This document shows, one piece after another, positions 1-13,775 of a DNA stretch of 64,000 nt. Origin of the DNA: Glandiceps talaboti (taxonomy: Eukaryota; Hemichordata; Enteropneusta; Spengelidae). Numbering within the stretch: position 1 is the first letter of the stretch; each line of letters starts with the position of its first letter. The notes beneath the pieces were generated by a model. That model had not been told where the DNA came from and made no database searches. It saw only the letters and a program-made list of their open reading frames with translations. The stretch spans positions 3,859,501-3,923,500 of the forward strand of contig NC_135553.1 in assembly GCF_964340395.1 (NCBI RefSeq), given 5' to 3'. Both the position numbers and the translations under genes were made by a program.

Positions 1-198
1 GGTGGTCTCATCCTATTTACATTAAACCAGAATTCTCCGCAACTTTCAAAAAAAGGGAGAAAAAAGTGGAAAATCCTGTGTATTTTGGGAGTTACTACAC
101 AAGTCTTGTACATTTATAACGTACTTATATATATAAGTCTGTTGCATACTTTCTGTGTAAGCCTTGCTGCTATTAGAGAATTCTTGATCCATTCAGAA

Positions 199-298
199 AT
201 GATCATGCTTTCTGCACATGAGCGATGGCTCCTTGCTTTTAAGAGGATCTTAATGAGAAAGAAGTGGAAATGGGCGACCAGGAAGATAGCAAATTCAG
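199..298 (+). CDS. candidate 5' exon, gene unassigned
   Basis: From ATG at 199 (second ATG at 205) the frame gives 33 residues rich in Trp, Arg and Lys, containing AHERWLLAFKRILMRKKWKW, then meets a good donor (CAG|GTAAAG at 299). It reads like an amphipathic helix rather than intron. It could be an initial exon, or an internal one using the AG at 195-196. It ends in phase 1, whereas the exon at 15392 needs two bases from its predecessor. At least one more exon, of length 1 modulo 3, would therefore be needed to connect it to the ANKFN1-like gene. Chance ORF is the alternative. Confidence 0.35.
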
Positions 299-545
299 GT
301 AAAGTTGACCTCAGATATATTCATTCAAAATCCTTTTTAGTGGAATACTTCATTTCATTTTCAGGGTATGATTTCAACAAAGACAATTCAAAGATTGATT
401 ATCATCACAGATAATGAAATACAAAGAAATAAAGCTAAAGATAATTTTTGTTTATCTTAGCTATATTCACACAAAAAAGATCAGTGAAATTTGACTGGCG
501 GCTAGATTTTAAATGAAAATTTAGTATTTCAGTGTGTTTGTTTGT

Positions 546-620
546 TTGTATGTATGTATGTATGTATGTATGTATGTATGTATGTATGTATGTATGTATG
601 TATGTATGTATGTATGTATG
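546..620. repeat. (TATG)n microsatellite
   Basis: About 19 uninterrupted copies of a TATG/GTAT tetranucleotide, preceded by a short TTTG run. Simple repeat with no coding meaning. Confidence 0.95.
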
Positions 621-3600
621 TGTGTAAGTCTGGAGTTGTTTGTCAATGTTTAATGTTTATGTGTACATGTACAGGTAGGTTAAAAGTGTGTCCAGATGTC
701 TAAGATAGAAGTGTGACGTCTTTTCAATTGTCTGCAAATGAAGTAGTCAATAGTTTTGTGGGAGTTTCATTGATAGTACCAAGTTTGCATGATGAGCTCA
801 GTTTTTGTGACATTGTGCGATCGTCCCTAAGTACCATATTTGTTCACTCGAAGGAGTAGCTACCACATTGTAATTTTTGTACTTGAGTAGTATACACTAA
901 AATATGTTCACTTGATGTTGCAAGTATAATGTGGAATTTGTCCTTAAGGATGTTATTAAAACGAGTAAACTGACATGTGCTCTCTGATATTACTGTAACA
1001 GTTAAGTTGAATTTCTGCATGGGAGCTAAACATTAGATCAGTGTGCATAGATAGCCTGAGGAAGAAAGAACAGTCAATATGTCATCTGCTAGCTGCCCCT
1101 ATACCATCAATTTGACAACACTACCGCAGTACATAACGGTGTTTTTGATATCAAATTATGGATGGAGTATAATTTAGCTATAATACGGAATCTTCAAAGG
1201 CTTAAAACAGCTTTGAATATTGGCAGTCTGTTGTGTAGAACTTGATACATGCAGTGAATCTAGCTGTCAGTAATTTGTACATGATGTACCCATATAGAGT
1301 ATGTTGAGATACATGCACTGAAAAACATTGACCCAGTCAGCAAATCATTTCCAGGTACCAGGAATACAGAGATTTTCAAACCCTAGATGTGTGATATGAT
1401 GCCAAAACCAGGCACCATAATGACGGGAATACATTTGATGTGGTTCGGTACTTTTCAATTACTATATACTATGAATATGCACAAAATGCTCAAGGTTGAC
1501 TGCATCTTTAGTTCCAGTGAATTGAATGTCAAAGATTGTATATCTAATCTATATATTATGTAGAATTAGTGTTAGCCTTTTGCCCTTGTCCCCAGTCACC
1601 ACACAAGTTAAGATATTACTTTAAGATTCAAAACTTACTGAAAAGATAACAAGAGAGTAAACCTTGGAGCTTGTTAAATTCGTCCTACTACAGGTAAAAA
1701 CGTTTGGGTTTTTAGCACTCTTGTTTCCAAGATTGGAAAAATACTCTATCAAATTGCTTTATTTGAACTCAGACCACTAACGATTTAGTGGTCTGAGATT
1801 TAAAATGACTGTTCATACAGATAAAACACAAAGCAAAGACAATCACACCATGCATAGATAGTACATTCAATTTGATAAATAACCTTAAACAAAAAATATA
1901 CTACCGGTATACTGTAAAAACAATTGTCATTAAAGTATGTTCAAAATAGAAACTGCTGATAATCATTTATATACATTCTTCCTCACTTTCTACAAAGCAA
2001 ACTCAGTAAGCTTAAAATACAAATCTGCACAATATTATTATTTCACTGCAAACCTAGTGCCAAATGATAATATATCTTTAATTATATGTGCACGGATGTT
2101 CAGTTGTCAGGTATTAGTCATCTAAATTTAGTCGAGTTCCTGTGAATCGTAAAAGGTTTTCCATGAAAATAGTCTATTACCATGGCAACAAAGGTCTGAC
2201 TACTGGGCACCAAACTAGTGTGGGTCACAGAATATTTGCTTATATAATTGGATTTGAGCTTGGCAAGTTAATGCTACAATTCTATTATCATCAATCTGTA
2301 CCTACTAAATACACCGACAGAGTTTGTTAACAGCAATGTACTTCACTGTTTGTAATTGTCACCCAGACATTCTGGCAGCATTGCCACTGACACTGAAGTT
2401 ATAGTTTTATATATATGATTTTGATGCTTTTTTCTGAAACTAAATTTGTTCATTGGTAGAAAATAACATGATGGAAAATTTTTTATATGAAAAGTATCAT
2501 CAAATATCAGCTTCAAATTCCAACATCTGAACCTGAAATATTGAAAGTTGCTATATTGATTGAATTTCACCTGTTCCCAAGTCTGTAAATACTCTTTAGA
2601 TCTACTAGTCTAGTATGGCATTCCTACATAGAACCTGATTGGTCAAATACACAATGTCATTTAAATTGCACAGTCAGGTCACATGATGAATCCATAGTCA
2701 GTTGTCATTCTAATTTATGTTAATTTTTATACAAAATAGTGGCTGGCTGTGGTTTAAATACTATCACGTCAAAAGACTAGACTTCAAAGACAAGCATAAA
2801 TTTAAAAAAAAATCAAAATGGCAGCTAGGATAGCTGAAATAGTGTAGTAGTGTTAGTCCTTCAAGACTATCTGTAACTCATTTTTTGATCCGTCAACCTA
2901 CAAAATAGTTACTGAAAATTGTTAAAATACTAATAATGAGACATTGTATATGTTAATCGAAGATCATTTTTATCCATAGTAGTATAGTATTACATGTTGG
3001 AATTGTGACATTGGTGGCTCTGAGTTTGAGGTGCAGACCCAAAAATTGATTTCATGGGATTTATGTGTACTCCATTGTGTATACCGGTACAACAGGTGAT
3101 TCAATAGTGCTTAGTGAGATGCATGATATTACAAGTTACTCACGATATCTCACAAAACTAGGGCAACTTTAAACTGAATAGTCTTCTTTGTACTGAGATA
3201 GATATTTATTTGAAAGGATGGCATTTGAGAAAATTTCACTCATATGATAAATTATTATCGTATGTATATGAAATATAAAGTCACAGTGTAGTAGGGAAGT
3301 AGTTCATGTAATTGGATATGTATTCTTTATATACATTTCTGCAGGATCGCTTTCCCAAGAAGACAGACATCAGTACCAAACTTGGCGTAATGAGTTACTG
3401 TATTTCATGTCAAATTCACTTCTCTACAAACCGTGTAAATAGAGTGACATGCTACTAAGGTAGTAAATAATGAATTGTCTTGGCATACTGTTTCAAAGGA
3501 AAAACAATATAATGCACTCAATAATTTACCAATTTTTTATAATGTTTACGGATTTACCAAGAAAATTCTGAGAAAGTTGAAAGTATAGTTTGACTAATCC

Positions 3601-3881
3601 TTTTAAAAATGTGAACAGATACTCACAGTTGTAAACTAATCCTATGCAGACTTCAAGCTATTGTGTGGTTTCATTTCTTTGCTGTCCTATGGCACACATG
3701 AATTTAATATGCTAATATCAGTGGGTATACAAGTTTCTAATGTCAAAAATCTGTTTTTGAAATATTTTATGAAGCTTTACAAATTACTGCTTACTGTGAC
3801 TTATTACTAATGTAGATGATGTTAGATGGTAGCTATGCAGTGCAGTGTCTCAAATGTGTATATATATCATAGATCAGAGTG

Positions 3882-4358
3882 TTAGTAACAGGAATAATGT
3901 CTCGGTTTACAGCCTATGTTGTTGTTGTTGCTGTATGTGTATGTTATACCTGATTCTGTTAGAGTGGGTGTGTGCACAGTCTCTCTATGGCCTCTTTGAG
4001 GTAGTGAATAATACCTAAGGTGGCTGATATTGTTACCAGGTCTTTGTTTACATGTGTGTACTTTGTACATACCTGATAATGGCTTGCGTATTTGTGGTGT
4101 AATGCATTCACTTTTAAGTGTTTCACAACTGTTACAATGATGTCCATTTGTGTCAAGTTTAAAACCTGACACAGACCGTTTGGTGATCAAAACACAAAAA
4201 CGGACCAAATATCTGACAACATTTATGGGATCAATGTCAAAATGACTAACGGTAATGTTCCTCCCTACAACTTCATTAGCCTGCATCAGTAAGTACTGCC
4301 AGGAGATGACTTCAAGAATGCTGTGGCAATTGAGACACTTCCAAGGAGCAGTAACCAA
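3882..4358 (-). other. unrecognised minus-strand ORF with paired CxxC motifs
   Basis: An open frame of 158 codons, the longest in the window outside low-complexity repeats. Its first ~95 residues look protein-like and contain WKCLNCHS near the start and HHCNSCE further on, two CxxC pairs that could bind zinc. Beyond a good minus-strand donor (CAG|GTATGT, exon end at 4073) the translation becomes low-complexity. The real exon, if any, would be about 4073 to 4320 or 4358. I do not recognise the family; a transposon fragment or a chance ORF are both possible. No partner exon was found nearby. Confidence 0.3.
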
Positions 4359-5189
4359 TTACCTTTTTCAGCCATTAATACAATTAAAAAGTCAAAAGAA
4401 AACACAAGTAGGAGCTTGTTGGTAAACAATGAATGTCAGCATGGGGTGTGATGATACACTTAAGCTTTCTGTTTACTGCAAATATGACAGCATTTTGATG
4501 TCCGGCAAATTAACTTGTGTGCATACACCCACAATATCTATGACCTGTAAACCTTTTGAACAGGACGTATGTGATCCTTAAAGAAATTCTAACTCTGCAA
4601 TTTTCCAGTTTGTACCCGTCATAATACATCCATGCATGAACAAAAGTTGTAAGGGAAACCAAAATACACATTCAAACACTCCAAGTGAGTTTAGAGTGTC
4701 TCATTTCTAGCCTGTAAGCAGAGTTTCTAAAGAACGCATACTAATCACCAACACACTATTCATTGAATCGTTGGCTTTTGTTCCATTCAATTCTAAATAC
4801 AAGTTAAATAGGGTACTACCTCAGTATATTTACCACAACTCAGCGGCCCACATCACTTTTAAAACTGTCTCCAGTGAATTCAAATAACGGAAAATTCTGT
4901 CTGCGATGGATTAATTCAAGGACAGCGGTGACTAAGAACTCACGATTTTCTCAGCATTGAAATTGTGATTGTGATTATAGCCTTGACCATGTGCAGGAGG
5001 TGTGGAGAAACTCGTATTTTACAGGACATTTCAGTCCTAAATATGTTTTACTATTCAATCTTGACCATTCTGTCAGGCGTATCAAGGTTTCTATAACTAC
5101 ACCAAGTTGCGCCGCCTTCTTAGATGTCGTATGTACATTTGTATGTACGTGTTATTGTCATTTTGTGTTTGACAGTTACAGTTTTCAGA

Positions 5190-5990
5190 TCCTGATTATA
5201 GACAGGTTTCTTTGTATTTCCTCTTATGAACACATAACTGGTGAGTAATGATACATCTGAATCACATTCGTACATCATTTGTTCCTTATTATGATATTTT
5301 GGGAGAGTTTTTTATGTGATAAGTAAGACTTCACATCTTCCTACATAATCTAGTTCCTGACGACTGTTTTCCAATTTACTCTATGTTTCTTCACGGTAAA
5401 GTGTGAAGATAACGTAGTGTGAAATCAGAACATGTTCGTCAGAAACTAGACTACTTCCTACACAAAAGTTTCTTTCTTTTTTGATATGAACACCAAACTG
5501 GTGAGTATACCTGTACATCATGTTTGTTTGTTTGTACATCATTTCATGAATATCCTGTTGATAGTTTAAAGTTCCATACATGTTTTGGTAGAGGTTTTTA
5601 TGTTTGAAGAACGTCATTGCATCTTTCAAAGGTTTCTGTGTGTTTCCTCCAATTCATAACAAAGTTGGTGAGTAGTAGATGATCATTCTTCATGGTGGTA
5701 TTCAATCATGTTTTGATCATTATCCTGAATGTAAATGTGAATGTTTTGGTAGCGTTAGAAGTGAAAAGAAACTCTTTACATCCGTACAACAGAAAAGTTG
5801 TGGTGACTGTTTCCTTCCACATATGTCAAAATAGGTGAATACGTGCCGTACGTGATACTTGATGGTCACTTTGTTGATTTGGTTTATATCATGTGATATA
5901 TATCCTAGTAATTCACTCATATGATTATTAGCATTGAGAACATGTTTGTTTTCCCTTCCTTCTAAAAATATCTCCAAATTTCTTCTGATT
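5190..5990. repeat. degenerate ~200-bp tandem duplication
   Basis: Three to four diverged copies share a motif of the type 'TTTC..TTTG..TATGAACACAxAACTGGTGAGTA' followed by an ACATCATTT segment (around 5215, 5480, 5645 and 5830). Unit length varies at roughly 170-260 bp. No coding potential is shared between copies. Confidence 0.45.
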
Positions 5991-7301
5991 AATTGGTGAC
6001 CAAAAGTTCATCTCCATGGAGACAACATTTGGTTTGATCATTATGATCATTGTTCATATATACAATTCACAGTTTTTCTTTGAGTCTATATTAAGCATTA
6101 TGTAATAATAAGGAAATGTTGTAAGAATTGTTTTCGTTTCCTCGTTTGAAAACAAGTTTTAATTCTGAAAAAAAAATCCATTGTCAAAGTTTACTGTAAA
6201 TTTGATTGAGTTTAGAGTTTCCACATATGTTGTTACCATGCCGACAAGTGTAGATAGGCTACTGACAACCACCTGTTTTACATAATTTTTCAACAATTTT
6301 CTGACTGGCTAGTAATTTTTAAGATCTTTCCTATGTTACAAAAAATAGCTACACTGGATGATACTCCCATATCATGTATCTTACTACAGTGACACCTAAG
6401 GTAATACACTGCACTGTAGTGTATACCCCAAAGACACGGAGTCTATTACCACTGTTGCATTTCTGGTCATGGTTTAGTTCTGTTCTCAATTACATAGTTA
6501 TGTAGCCATCCACCTCAAGAGATATGGTTCACCGTTCAGAAACAGCCATCATGTATCTTGCCAAACTTTCAATAACTCTATTTGTCAGCATGTTTCATAA
6601 CAACCTATTTTAACCAGACAGATAAAGTCAACACTTTTTAGCCATGTCTTTTTTTATGATGTTCAGTTCAGTGTATGATTCATGTACAGCTGCTGTGAAA
6701 ACACAAATGTCAAAAGAGCAATATAATTATACGCTCTGTTCAAGTGTTTTGTCCTGTGACATTGCAATATTTAGTTACAGTTTATACCAACTGTAGTTGT
6801 ATCGAAACTCTAAATTTAACACTTACCTTTAAATTAGTCCTATAGATATTCAGCAAAGTAAAATCAACACTCACTTTTTTATAAACCCAAATCTGCTTGT
6901 AACTTAAATTTTCACAATCCCAAAGCAAACAAGTTATGCCTTTGTCAGTGATTGTATTGATACATGTATGCAAATAACCACAGGCTAATAGGACATTACT
7001 CTCTTCACATTTTGAGTGTCAGATTTTGTTACAGAGTAAATTATCAAAAATATTTTCTTTCTATTTATGATATCGAAATCAACCTTAATTGATTTATCCA
7101 TGGAAAAACAACATTTTTTGATTACATATTTTGTTTAATATAATGTAATGATAAAGATATTTTTTACCAAACATCAAAAAAACCCACAAAAAACTGTACA
7201 TGAAGGAAAAAAGTAACAAAATAGATAATACATTGGTAATCAATGAATGCATAATGACAAATTTTAGACTTCTGGCTGGACAACAAAAACAGTTTTTCAA
7301 A

Positions 7302-7637
7302 CTAGTCAGGTTTGTGGTCCAAAGAAAATGTACAGTTACAAAATGCTAATACATTGATAAGGAAAAAAGCACACACTTTTTGAATAAGGTTGTTCTTATT
7401 TTGTACAGGAACATTGTGAATGATACCAGGAGAAGCTAGGTCATACCTGCCTAGACTTAAATTTTTATATACTTGTGTTTTGGTCATGAAATGTTTATTT
7501 AGTGCCAGAAATTTTACTTGATATTGCGATTTAGAAAAGTAAATGTTATCTACTTTGGGGAGGGTATTTGATTTATCATTAAAGTCACCACATAATAAAG
7601 CAAGGCCATTAGAAATTGGACAGGACAATTCTTCCAC
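7302..7637 (-). mobile_element. possible LINE endonuclease remnant
   Basis: The minus-strand frame contains GLALLCGDFNDKSNTLP. This resembles the hydrophobic-GDFN-x-[RK]-(T/S)-(G/N) block of the apurinic-like endonuclease in non-LTR retrotransposons, where the Asp and Asn are catalytic. Flanking residues do not continue the domain clearly and no reverse transcriptase motif is present nearby. If real, it is a short dead fragment. The call rests on one motif. Confidence 0.35.
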
Positions 7638-8056
7638 AACATTGATTTTATAGCGATGGAGGAAATTATCAATGTATTAAAGGTGTATTCGGTCTAATGA
7701 TCATAGAAGACGATCGCCAAGAAATCACAGGTTAGCTTGCCTCAGTAATTCAGTTTAATCTTCATCTGACAGAATGTTCACATTTGAATTTTGTAGCCAA
7801 AGAGGCGACAGTCAGCCTTGTGAATATTTCCAAGACATAGTCAGATGGCCGACAATAATTACATACTGTCACATGACTAAGGGTACAGCTGATGTTATTT
7901 ACTAATTTTCTCACAACCAACAAGACTCAATCAAGGAAAACTGTAAAAGTTATCATTGCTAGGTATAAACCAGGGCTAGGAGTGTTTTGGTCATGAAATA
8001 TTTATTTAGTGCCAGAAATTTTACTTGATATTGGTATAAACCAGGGCTAGGAGTGC
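7475..8056. repeat. 52-bp dispersed duplication with 23-bp flanking duplication
   Basis: The 52 bp at 7475-7526 reappear at 7982-8033 with one mismatch. The second copy lies between two copies of a 23-bp sequence starting GGTATAAACCAGGGCTAGGA (about 7962 and 8034). This is the footprint expected of a templated insertion with target duplication. A degenerate ~40-bp repeat (TAGCAACxATAACTTC) follows to about 8210. Confidence 0.7.
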
Positions 8057-11000
8057 ACACCTTGGTTAATATACCTAACACCAATAACTTAATGTGTACC
8101 CTTTGGTTAATATACATAGCAACGATAACTTCAATCCTAATTATAATCTCCCTAGCAACAATAACTTCCATGTTCAACCATAGTAATCTACCTAGCAACT
8201 ATAAATTCCAAGTTTTACTGAGAAAGTTTGCCCCATATATTGTCCTGTATAATTGTGTATGTTTGTTTGCAATCAACACACATCTTCAATATGTTTTAGT
8301 TCAAAATCAATTGAAAAGACGTGAATAAGAGCAACAAAAATGAAAAGAAATCAAAATCATTGCATCAGGTATTGACACAACATTTTTGAACCACTTTCTT
8401 CTCAAGAGTTTGTTGTCTTTCACACAGATTAAACATACCTTTAGATGGTCATTGTCAGTCAAATGCCGACTTTGAAAGGTTCAAAATAATCCAGGGACAT
8501 TTGTTCTAGATTGAACTCCCAGATTTCCAAGTATGCTGACATGGTAGAATCCGTCAGATTAGATTATGCAATGGATAGTCATCATTTGTACTCCTCAGAG
8601 TAACCCGTCATGTATCGTGCAGCAGCTTTATGCAGTATTCTAAATCCATCAAGATGGTACTGATACGGAAGAGCTATATTTAGAAGCTAGGTTGCTTCGT
8701 CAAACTGAATTTCAATAAAGCCAATGTTGAAAGAGTGATACAAAAATAATGATTTGTCTGCCAGTAGAGAGACAAGTTTTATACCAAAATGGGTTAATTT
8801 TATCATCCTTGCCTAAAAATTAAGCCACTTCAGAATTTTGTTTGTAAGGTTGAAATCTGACCTAAAGCTGACTCAGATAAACTGAATGTAGTGACTATAC
8901 CTCGTGTTTGTGAGTTGGCTATAGCACTAAAACCGAAATAGAATGAGTCTTGCGATAATTATTACCTTTGAAAACCAGACAACGAAGATTGAGGTCTTCT
9001 CAGTTGTCTTGTACATACATGTAGCTTTGACTTTTGGCATTGAGTTTGTTGTGGAGAAAGTTTCAGGTCCATGTGTCAATGTCAAAGTAGGATGAAAATT
9101 TGTAAATTTTGATGTGAAAAATAGTTGTCTGACAGAACTTTAGAAAAAGTAAAACTGAATGGATACAAGAATAATCCTATCTTAGGGCTCCACTGGTAAG
9201 AAAGAACTATAAGATCCAAGGAGCAAAAAATTGGCCTTTAAAGTCAGAATTGTAAACCTTGGATGCTATTTATTCGCCTAGTTGTGGTTGTGAAACTAAA
9301 TCTGGAGACCAGCGATTATGTGGTGTACAGCGTACAATGTCCCCTGATGTGGAACTAATATACGACCCCCTGTGAGAGTTGTAAAAAATGTAGTTATTCA
9401 CCCAATGATGGGATTCACCTATGTGGGTGGTTTTACAAAATGATTATTTATTGAAGGTTTTGTTGATTAAAGAAATTTATTAGTATTTAAAAATAGAATG
9501 CAAACTGATTTCATGTAGGTTTTGAAGAAGACAGCAGTGACATAGAGACATAACAGAAAACTTTTCATAATGTTTTAGGAAACTGCTTCTACATCAGTAT
9601 AGTTTTCCCTTTCCTGAAATTAAAAATCAGATAAATAATAAACCAAATCTTTCCATTATCTGTAGAGTAATATTATTGAGTACAAATGCAAGTTAAAGTT
9701 CTGATTTTGCACCTAGGGACGCATTTTTGACGATTTCAAGTTCTGAGTATGAGACCCAAGCACTTAGATGTTAAAGAGATTTATGACAGATTTTAGGTAC
9801 CATGAATTGTGTAACTTTTACTTAAATGTCAGTAAAAAAGAAAGAAAACATTAAAATAGTTGTGATTGAAGAAACACAAGAAAAGAAAATCTTTTTATTG
9901 TTATCTGTATTGCACAAAAATATCAAATCCCTGAAAGTATTGTCTTTGGCATAAAGTTTTATTGTTTTAGGTACATTGAAAGAAAAAAAAACCCGCTGGA
10001 CTTCAATTTTCATAAAAATATTATTTTTCCTCAATTCACCAGAGTATTCATACAATTAGGAATGGAATCTCATAGTGGCACAGCAAGGGCACTTTCCAGG
10101 GTTGTGTTGACATAATTGCATAAAAAAAACCAGCTGAGCAAATGTTTCATACAACATGAAAACCTTGAGTCAAACCAACTATGATTCAAGATACACAAGG
10201 TAAAATGCATCTTAGGGATGAATTTCACAGACATTCAAAATTCTTAAAATCTCTTCAAACTTTGCAATATGAAAGGTTACTTCGAGCCCTTTTGAGGCAA
10301 TAAAAGAAATTCTGGGGTCCACCATGTTGTTGTCAAGGAAACCATCAATCATGTGTTTTGCCATTGAGTTGACACTATTCAGCGGCCATATTGGATTCTA
10401 TGAGAAAATGGTTTTATTTTGATAACATGGCAGTTGTATTTGTCATGAACTAAAGAATGATCAAATCTAATTCTTATGACAGCACTGAAGGTAGTATTGA
10501 TGCAAGAACGTGGGATTTAATTATGGGTCTTTAAATATACAGGATGGCTGAATTAATTATGAAATTCATACCTTAAAAATGATGCGTCTGTCGGTCAGTT
10601 AAAAATGAAAAATTATTTTAAAAAGTCAGGATATGACTACATGTTGGTGATACTTCCATTCCATAATCATACTTTAGTGTTCTGAATGACTTAGAAATGA
10701 CAATTAAAGTCAGAAGGAAAATGTGAATCATTTGGTTTATTAAATTTCCCGTTATCAGCAATTAACAATAATTTTTGCTCAGAGATGTGAAAGCTATCTT
10801 ACAATTAGTGATATTATTATTTCCTAATCCTGCCATAGAGGGCATCATTTAAAAAAACAAAAACATATAGGGTTAGTCAGGGATAGTCTGGATGCCAATG
10901 TGGTCTAACTAAATCACATCCGGTCAAAGTCCACCAATCAGCACAAAAAAGTTGTTCATCCAATCAGTGAACCCCAACTGTTGTAGTGACATAAACAGTG

Positions 11001-13621
11001 TATAAGTAGCATCTTGAGCTGACAAATATATCACATTTGGACATTACATAACTGCCCCAATAAACCCTAACTTTATGAGGGACTGTGTTATTCGTTAGTT
11101 GATTAACAAAGACAGGATGTTAATGACTGTGTGGGTGGCTGTGGATGATGAATTGCATCTCATGCATCTCGGGACTTCTGTAGTAATGACTTTGACTATA
11201 CTGTGGGTGGAAGTGTAAATGGTAATGATACCGTATTGGAAATAGACTAAGTCAGGGATGACAAACACAGAATTGAGTAGGCCATCCTATAAATATGTTC
11301 AGTTACCATAGTGATTTACCAAACTAGGAATCAAAAAGATAGAAAAAGAAATGACATTATTTTGCTTTATATAATGTTCAAGAAAGATTTAGTCACTGAT
11401 ATGAAAATTCTGAATTTGATAAAATCCTCCTATATGAGGTATAAATGAAGAATGCATGAATAATAAAACAAGGGTAGACGTCAGTTTGACTCGATGCATG
11501 GGATAGAGTCTCAAGTAAATTGATCTTTTCACTTCGCATATCTTGCTCAACGGCAAACAGTTTGAAGTAGAAGTTTTAAATAAAGCACTTGATATTACTC
11601 TGGTAGGTGTTCAGTTTCACTCAGTATTTATTGTAACACAAAGATGGCCATCTCTTATTTCCACTTTAATTTCTGTTTCACAAGCCGCAAACTTACGTCA
11701 CGTAATGTTGTCCACTGTCAGAAAACATGTCATGATTATAATGCTGACATCACAATTTTGCTTCTGTAATTGTAATATTCTCAGAGGTCACAGATAATTC
11801 TTCCATCTTCCACGACACTGTGTCAAATTTCCTCCCACTCTCATCCCCTACGCCCACACCACTATTACCGATAACACGAATGTTGCCTAATAAGATGTCA
11901 GATGTCTGCATAAATATAGCTTTAATGATTTATCCTGAAATAACTTGTTTAAATTGAAGGTTTTCTAAAATGAAGGTTATATTTTACCCACAAATGAAGT
12001 TTAAAGGGAGGTAGAATTTTCCCTGTTGGTATGGCAACAGTTGTCAACAGCACTGCTATTAAAACAGCATTTATATGTTGTGTATTTGAATGTAACCATT
12101 CTATGTTTTAAGGCTATTCGCACTGAATGTACACAATATTACTTTACCTGATGGTTGAAGCTAGTTATTGTTTGTAGCATGACATGAGGGAAAATGACTT
12201 TTGACTGCTGCCATAGCGTGTTGACAGTACAAAACTGTCAGAACTAGACGGTAAGATTATTTGCTTAAATTCCTATGCAGTTGACTATGATATTATAACA
12301 TCAGGGCACCCATATAAACCTATACACTACCGGGATTCATTGCATATTATCATTTCTAATGAATTCTCTCAAGCTCATTTCACATGTGTCTTCAAAGACA
12401 TGTGACAATACTATCATAGTAGGACATCCCTGCAGACAAGACGTCACATTAGCTGGGTTTATACATTTTGGGACTGAAGAAAGTACTGCTGCACACAGTG
12501 CATTCTACTTAAATACTGAAACACACCTTAATATCGCCTGACTTTTTTCTTATCTCAAACCTGGTATCAGGGTATAACTTATAAATGATCTGATGACATA
12601 ATTTGTTATATGTATCAAAAATGTTGAGGAAATCCCTTCTATCTTAAGAGACTGAGACTGGTAATCCAGCCTTTGGTTTACTAAGATAGATGCAAACTAA
12701 ATCTATTGTTCTTCAATGTGGTAGATTACACAAGTGGGTGATAGCGGTTCCTTTGTTGTGCAATTCTGATCACCCATGATCAATATAGTGTAAACATTGG
12801 AAGTCCCAAAACAGCACTGCAAGTTCATGTAACTCTAAATAAACTAGTTTTCAGAGACACCTCCCTACTGAGACTATAATTAAACTAACTCTATTCAAAA
12901 GCTTATCACTGTTGTATCAACATGTTGCGACAATAGTTTTAGTTTGTGTCTATCTTAGAAAACCCAAAGGCTCAACTACCAGGGTAATATCAACTGTTCT
13001 AACAATGCTAGAAGATAATTGTGATGCCATAGAAGGCATGCATTAATATAAACACATTACTTAAATCCTCTTCATATTAAAGAAAGATGATTAATCTTGA
13101 TTTTATGTCAGTATTTTCACTTGAGTGAAAAGTTTGTAAACTCAGTACCACTTTGATGTACGTGTATAAATTAATAATCTAAATCAAATCTCAAAATTCA
13201 TACTTATGATAATGTAATGATATTGATACTGCATACCCATGCAGATACTGGTAGTTTTGTGCTATGGGTTCAGGATATGATATTTTCTGAAGTTTTTCAT
13301 CCTACATTGACTGTCATTGTAAGATTGCTATACATATTGATATCGACATTGTGTACACATGTACATTTCATGATCAACACTGATCATTCAGCCAGCTTAG
13401 GTTGTTTTGCTGTAGCACTCACTAGAGACAAGAGCACTTTTACTACTTCTGAGCACAGCAGGATTGTGGTTTAAGAGAGTTTTCTTAACATTCATTCAGC
13501 TTTTGAAATTTCCCTCAGTAACAACCATGTTGTCTTCAGTAGTACAAAGTGTTATCTATCAAGTAAAACAACAACCCAAAATTGCAAAATTTTCAACTTT
13601 GATCATTAATAATGACTTACC

Positions 13622-13775
13622 GGTATGTATATGTTATGTAAAGTTTTCTGGCAATCACTGCCTGTTTTAGCTGTAAATATGTAAAGTTTTCTGGCAATCA
13701 CTGCCTGTTTTACTTTTAGCTGTAAATGTAATGTTATGTATAGTTTTCTGGCAATTACTGCCTGTTTTAGCTGTA
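13622..13775. repeat. ~48-54 bp tandem repeat, 3 copies
   Basis: Three near-identical copies contain TTTTCTGGCAATCACTGCCT followed by GTTTTAGCTGTA. Intergenic or intronic minisatellite with no gene in it. Confidence 0.85.

Noticed and set aside
12359-12541. 60-codon plus-strand ORF
   Set aside because: No splice sites, recognisable motif or coding character; consistent with chance.
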